Of a stretch of DNA of 64,000 nt, positions 60,933 through 64,000 are shown in pieces (the stretch's first letter is position 1; each line of letters begins with the position of its first letter). A program made the translations under genes and the position numbers. Below the pieces are notes generated by a model. The model saw nothing but the letters and a program-made list of their open reading frames with translations. It made no database searches and was not told the origin of the DNA. Source of the DNA: Amia ocellicauda (taxonomy: Eukaryota; Chordata; Actinopteri; Amiiformes; Amiidae). The stretch spans positions 5,056,857-5,120,856 of the forward strand of contig NC_089863.1 of NCBI RefSeq assembly GCF_036373705.1, in the 5' to 3' direction.

Positions 60933-61547
60933 GAGTCCGCATGTCTAATATATGCGCTCTGTTCTTTCTATCCATTGAAAATTGAGTAATGTTTACTGTT
61001 TCATCATTTCATTTTTATAATTTCACTCAGCTCTTTTTGCCATTAACGTAATTTGTTTCTCTCCTTCACTTGTCATAGCGTCTGTGTTCTGTTATTCACT
61101 GTGAGATCTGATAATCAAATTTGCAGCCAAATAGATTGAGTTGCCCTAAAATGTGACTCTTTTTCCTAATAACGTGGCAGGCACAGGTGTCAATAACTCT
61201 ATCTAGAACAAGCTCCAATTGACAAATCCCATTTGCTGTTTTTTTAGACACCATGTTATAATAAAATCCTATTTGGTGGCAGGTAAGGGGTGAACTTGGA
61301 CTGTCCAGTTAAAGAAACGAGAAAACACCCTCACAGCCAGACAGCTATCTGGTTTAGTATGCCAGTATGCCAGCAAGCCACTGTACACACTCTTCTGTAT
61401 AGGGCTGTCTTCAAAGGTTCGAACGTTCCCAAGGTTTGTTCGGTCTCCAGACATTCGGACGTTGTAACAAACCTTTTAAGACTCGTCACCTGACAATCAC
61501 ATAGATTTATTTTCTCTTGTTGACAGAAATTGACAATGTTTGAATAC

Positions 61548-61735
61548 TGTAGCGCCACCGCACCAAACAAAGGGTTAATGGGGTAAAGGCGGTGCGGTGG
61601 GGAGGGAGAGGCATAAAAGGTGAAGGGAGGTGGAAGAGCCACTGAGTTTGAGTGTGTTCAGTCCCTGAGACCTGTGTGTGCTGCAGTAATAATAAATACA
61701 ATGATTGGTTGTTGATCCACACTTCACATGTCCCA
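61548..61735 (+). mobile_element. putative solo LTR
   Basis: Starts TGTAGCGCC and ends TTCACA, with a TATA-like 'gcataaaagg' at about 61611 and an 'aataataaata' poly(A)-type signal near 61686. This layout (TG...CA, TATA, signal, tail) suits a short LTR. No target duplication or primer-binding site was found. Confidence 0.4.
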
Positions 61736-61928
61736 CTATCTAAATTAAAATATATCATTTGTATACTGCCCATTACTCAAATAAATGTGGCTGGATATAT
61801 ATATATAAGTTTGAAACCGTCATAAAAAGGCCCTCAATTGCCACTGTCGTGTCAGCAGGCAATTTTCCTAATTTTAAACAATGTCTTTTGAAAATATACG
61901 ATTACACTTTTAAAGAAATATATATATA

Positions 61929-62065
61929 CACCGATCAGCCATAACATTATGACCACCTGCCTAATATTGTGTAGGTCTCCCTTTTGCCGACAAAACAGCC
62001 CTGACCCGTCGAGGCATGGACTCCACTAGACCTCTGAAGGTGTGCTGTGGTATCTGGCACCAAGA
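61929..62065 (-). mobile_element. Tc1-like family C, terminal fragment
   Basis: The end reads 'ccgatcagccataacattat' after a (TA)n tract and continues through 'ggcatggactccactagacc'. This is the 3' end of the same lineage as 60079, oriented oppositely. It is joined without a gap to the LINE piece at 62066. Confidence 0.82.
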
Positions 62066-62545
62066 CTTTCCCAGTCTATGTTTGGGAAATTGAAACCCCC
62101 CATTATAACAGCCACATCCTTGCTACATGCAGTCCTGATTACACTGTACAATGCAGCATATTTGCTGAATATCTGAGTTGGGTGGCCTGTAACACTCCTA
62201 CCGCTAAACCTCCACATCTCTTGTCCAATAGTTTCACCCACAAAGATTCTGTTCCGTTACTGGGATCTAATACGAGTTCTTCTGCCTCAATGTCATTTTT
62301 CACATATAACGCTACCCCACCCCCTCTTCGATTTTGCCTGTCTCTCCTAAACTGTGTGTATGCTTCCAACTTGTATTCATCCCCATCGTTTTCTGTAAGC
62401 CATGTTTCCGTCACTCCTACAACATCATAGTCACATGCCAGCACTGTGGCTTCTAGGTCTAACATCTTGTCTCTTATACTCCTGGTATTGAGGTAAAAAC
62501 ATTTCAGGACTTTCCTACTAGCAGTTTCCCTTGGTTTTCTTTCCT
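62066..62545 (-). mobile_element. CR1-like LINE, AP-endonuclease fragment (copy E)
   Basis: The minus strand encodes an apurinic-type endonuclease segment: YDVVGVTETWLTENDGDEY, GGGVALYVKNDIEAEELVLD, ESLWVKL, then FNFPNIDWESLG across a frameshift (the D/GxNxP-like FNxxxIDW motif of non-LTR endonucleases). It may be the upstream part of the same family as copies A-D. Confidence 0.8.
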
Positions 62546-62671
62546 TAGAGGAACATCTCCCATTGTCACAGCTCCCTGCCCCCCTGGTCCCTAGTTTAAA
62601 TGATTCTCAAGTCAAAGAGATTGGAATTTTGCTAACCTCTGGTAGTGTTGTTGCTCTGTCTCTATGTCACT

Positions 62672-62674
62672 CTG

Positions 62675-62754
<80 letters not shown>
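62672..62754 (+). repeat. (TC)n microsatellite
   Basis: About forty nearly perfect TC dinucleotides. Confidence 0.97.
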
Positions 62755-62755
<1 letters not shown>

Positions 62756-63714
62756 CGTTTCAGTATGAAACATATTACAATCAATCAATTTTGATCTAGT
62801 ATAGCGCCCTTTCGCAGGGCAGCCACGAATTAAAAATAAACAAATACAGACAAAATGATCAAATCATTAGGCCCGGAAGACAGAAAAACAACAACTCCTA
62901 GTAAATGAGTAGTAAACATGTGGTAAATGAGTAGTAAATTAAGGCACCACAGTAGGATTTGATGTTCCGCCTGTGTGTGTCTCTTGCTACGCCCAGCAGC
63001 TCAAAGGTAATAAGGCAGTGATGGGAAATCAACTGGTTTTGTGCCGATATTATTACGCCATATTACAAGTCTCCCATTTTAATACGTTTATCATAGTTTC
63101 CCTATTGCAACAGCACCAATTTAAATTAAGTAAAAGCATTGTAGCGACTTGTGTTTATTTTGGCAAATCATTCGACAGCCAATTGAAGTCATTTCCCCCA
63201 GAACTGTGCTGTGTGTGTTCAGAATATTATATATTGTTTTATGTCAGCTCTCTCTCGCTCAGCTTAAACAAAATGAGCAATGCTAAGACTGTCTGAAACG
63301 AGGAACACAACAGATGGCCGCCTCTCACCTGTCCTGTCCTGTGTCTGTCTGTGGCAACTTGTCAGTCCTCTCAGATGAGTTCCACAACACATTTTACAGC
63401 TCATTTCAATTGTGGATAATAAGAACAGAACAATGTAGTAATCTATTATGTATTCTGTATCAGTAATCGGTTACATAGTGCATTCATTCTGAATAAAGAA
63501 TTGTAGATTCCCTCCCAACCACAGTGTGCTTTTTCTAATAGAATATAATTGATTGATGTCATCATCAGGGCAAGTACATCGTGTCACACAAACAATGCAT
63601 TCTGTTCCCTGAGCAGCACATTCAGTAATATCAATTTGATTAGTAAAGTAGGCTACCATGTCTCTGACCAAAAGTGCCTCCACAGGCAGCCCTTTGAGGA
63701 GATAATACTGACAT
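62755..63714. other. intergenic, nothing recognised
   Basis: AT-rich single-copy-looking sequence. Open frames under 110 codons without domains. Confidence 0.4.
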
Positions 63715-63916
63715 TCATGTTGGCACACATAAGGCTTGTGTATGAGACACCTGACAGGCAATTAGACTTCTTCACACAGAGAGCTGGTACAATCTGGCCG
63801 ACGTGGACAATTTGGGAACATTGCTAAATAGACTGGACTGAGTTTTTAATGGACACCACAGGAGCACGATGGGTCGAATGGCCTCCTCTCATTCGTAACC
63901 TCTCTCATGTTCTAAT
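63715..63916 (+). mobile_element. CR1-like LINE 3' end (copy D)
   Basis: Plus-strand remnant with 'cttcttcacacagagagct', 'gagcacgatgggtcgaat' and 'ggcctcctctcatt', the same tail as copies A-C but more diverged. Confidence 0.7.
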
Positions 63917-64000
63917 GATCTGAAAAGTCAAAAATATAGATATGGCACGGTCTCAAACTAGAGAGGACAAAATTACGGGGATTGAACCATTTCATTAAGC

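Overview
The window is vertebrate genomic DNA, almost certainly from a ray-finned fish. Its genes are split by GT-AG introns, and the repeats are typical of fish: several Tc1/mariner lineages, a non-autonomous hAT element, CR1-like LINEs, and very large CA, GA and CT microsatellites. I could not name the species. Gene identities rest on recognising the translated exons; no database search was run.

Layout, left to right. (1) 1-17.2 kb, + strand: neurl4, missing only its 5' end. 28 coding exons give about 1,540 residues with six neuralized (NHR) repeats, the first one cut by the left edge. (2) 17.5-18.4 kb: a purine-rich minisatellite. (3) 19.9-22.6 kb, + strand: rangrf (MOG1), complete in five coding exons (191 aa). 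(4) 22.85-28.0 kb, - strand: slc25a35, a mitochondrial carrier, complete in five coding exons (298 aa) and convergent with rangrf. Its first intron is mostly a 2.5-kb CA-rich satellite. (5) 31-56 kb, - strand: hdlbp (vigilin), complete in 26 coding exons (1,259 aa, 14 KH domains). Its introns and 3' flank hold most of the mobile DNA. (6) 56.3-64 kb: no host gene recognised, only a repeat graveyard plus one Tc1/mariner copy with an intact transposase frame.

The four host genes are not one pathway. neurl4 is a centriolar/ubiquitin-linked adaptor, rangrf acts on Ran and on cardiac sodium-channel trafficking, slc25a35 is an inner-mitochondrial-membrane carrier, and hdlbp binds mRNA at the ER. rangrf and slc25a35 are also neighbours in human 17p13.1, where NEURL4 lies in the same band, while human HDLBP is on 2q37; the fish arrangement therefore joins two human locations.

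The most interesting content is mobile DNA. Four copies of a 1.2-kb Tc1/mariner element carry a D-D-36-E catalytic spacing. One copy is intact, and two share the same 17-bp deletion inside one hdlbp intron. Other points: a Tc1 transposase collapsed in frame and joined to one of those copies, a LINE with a GDSL/SGNH-type ORF1 and a broken reverse-transcriptase active site, an hAT element with recognisable 8-bp target duplications, a 2.35-kb inverted-repeat element I cannot classify, and a recently duplicated stretch shared by two non-equivalent neurl4 introns. I found no clear evidence of a wholly new biological system.
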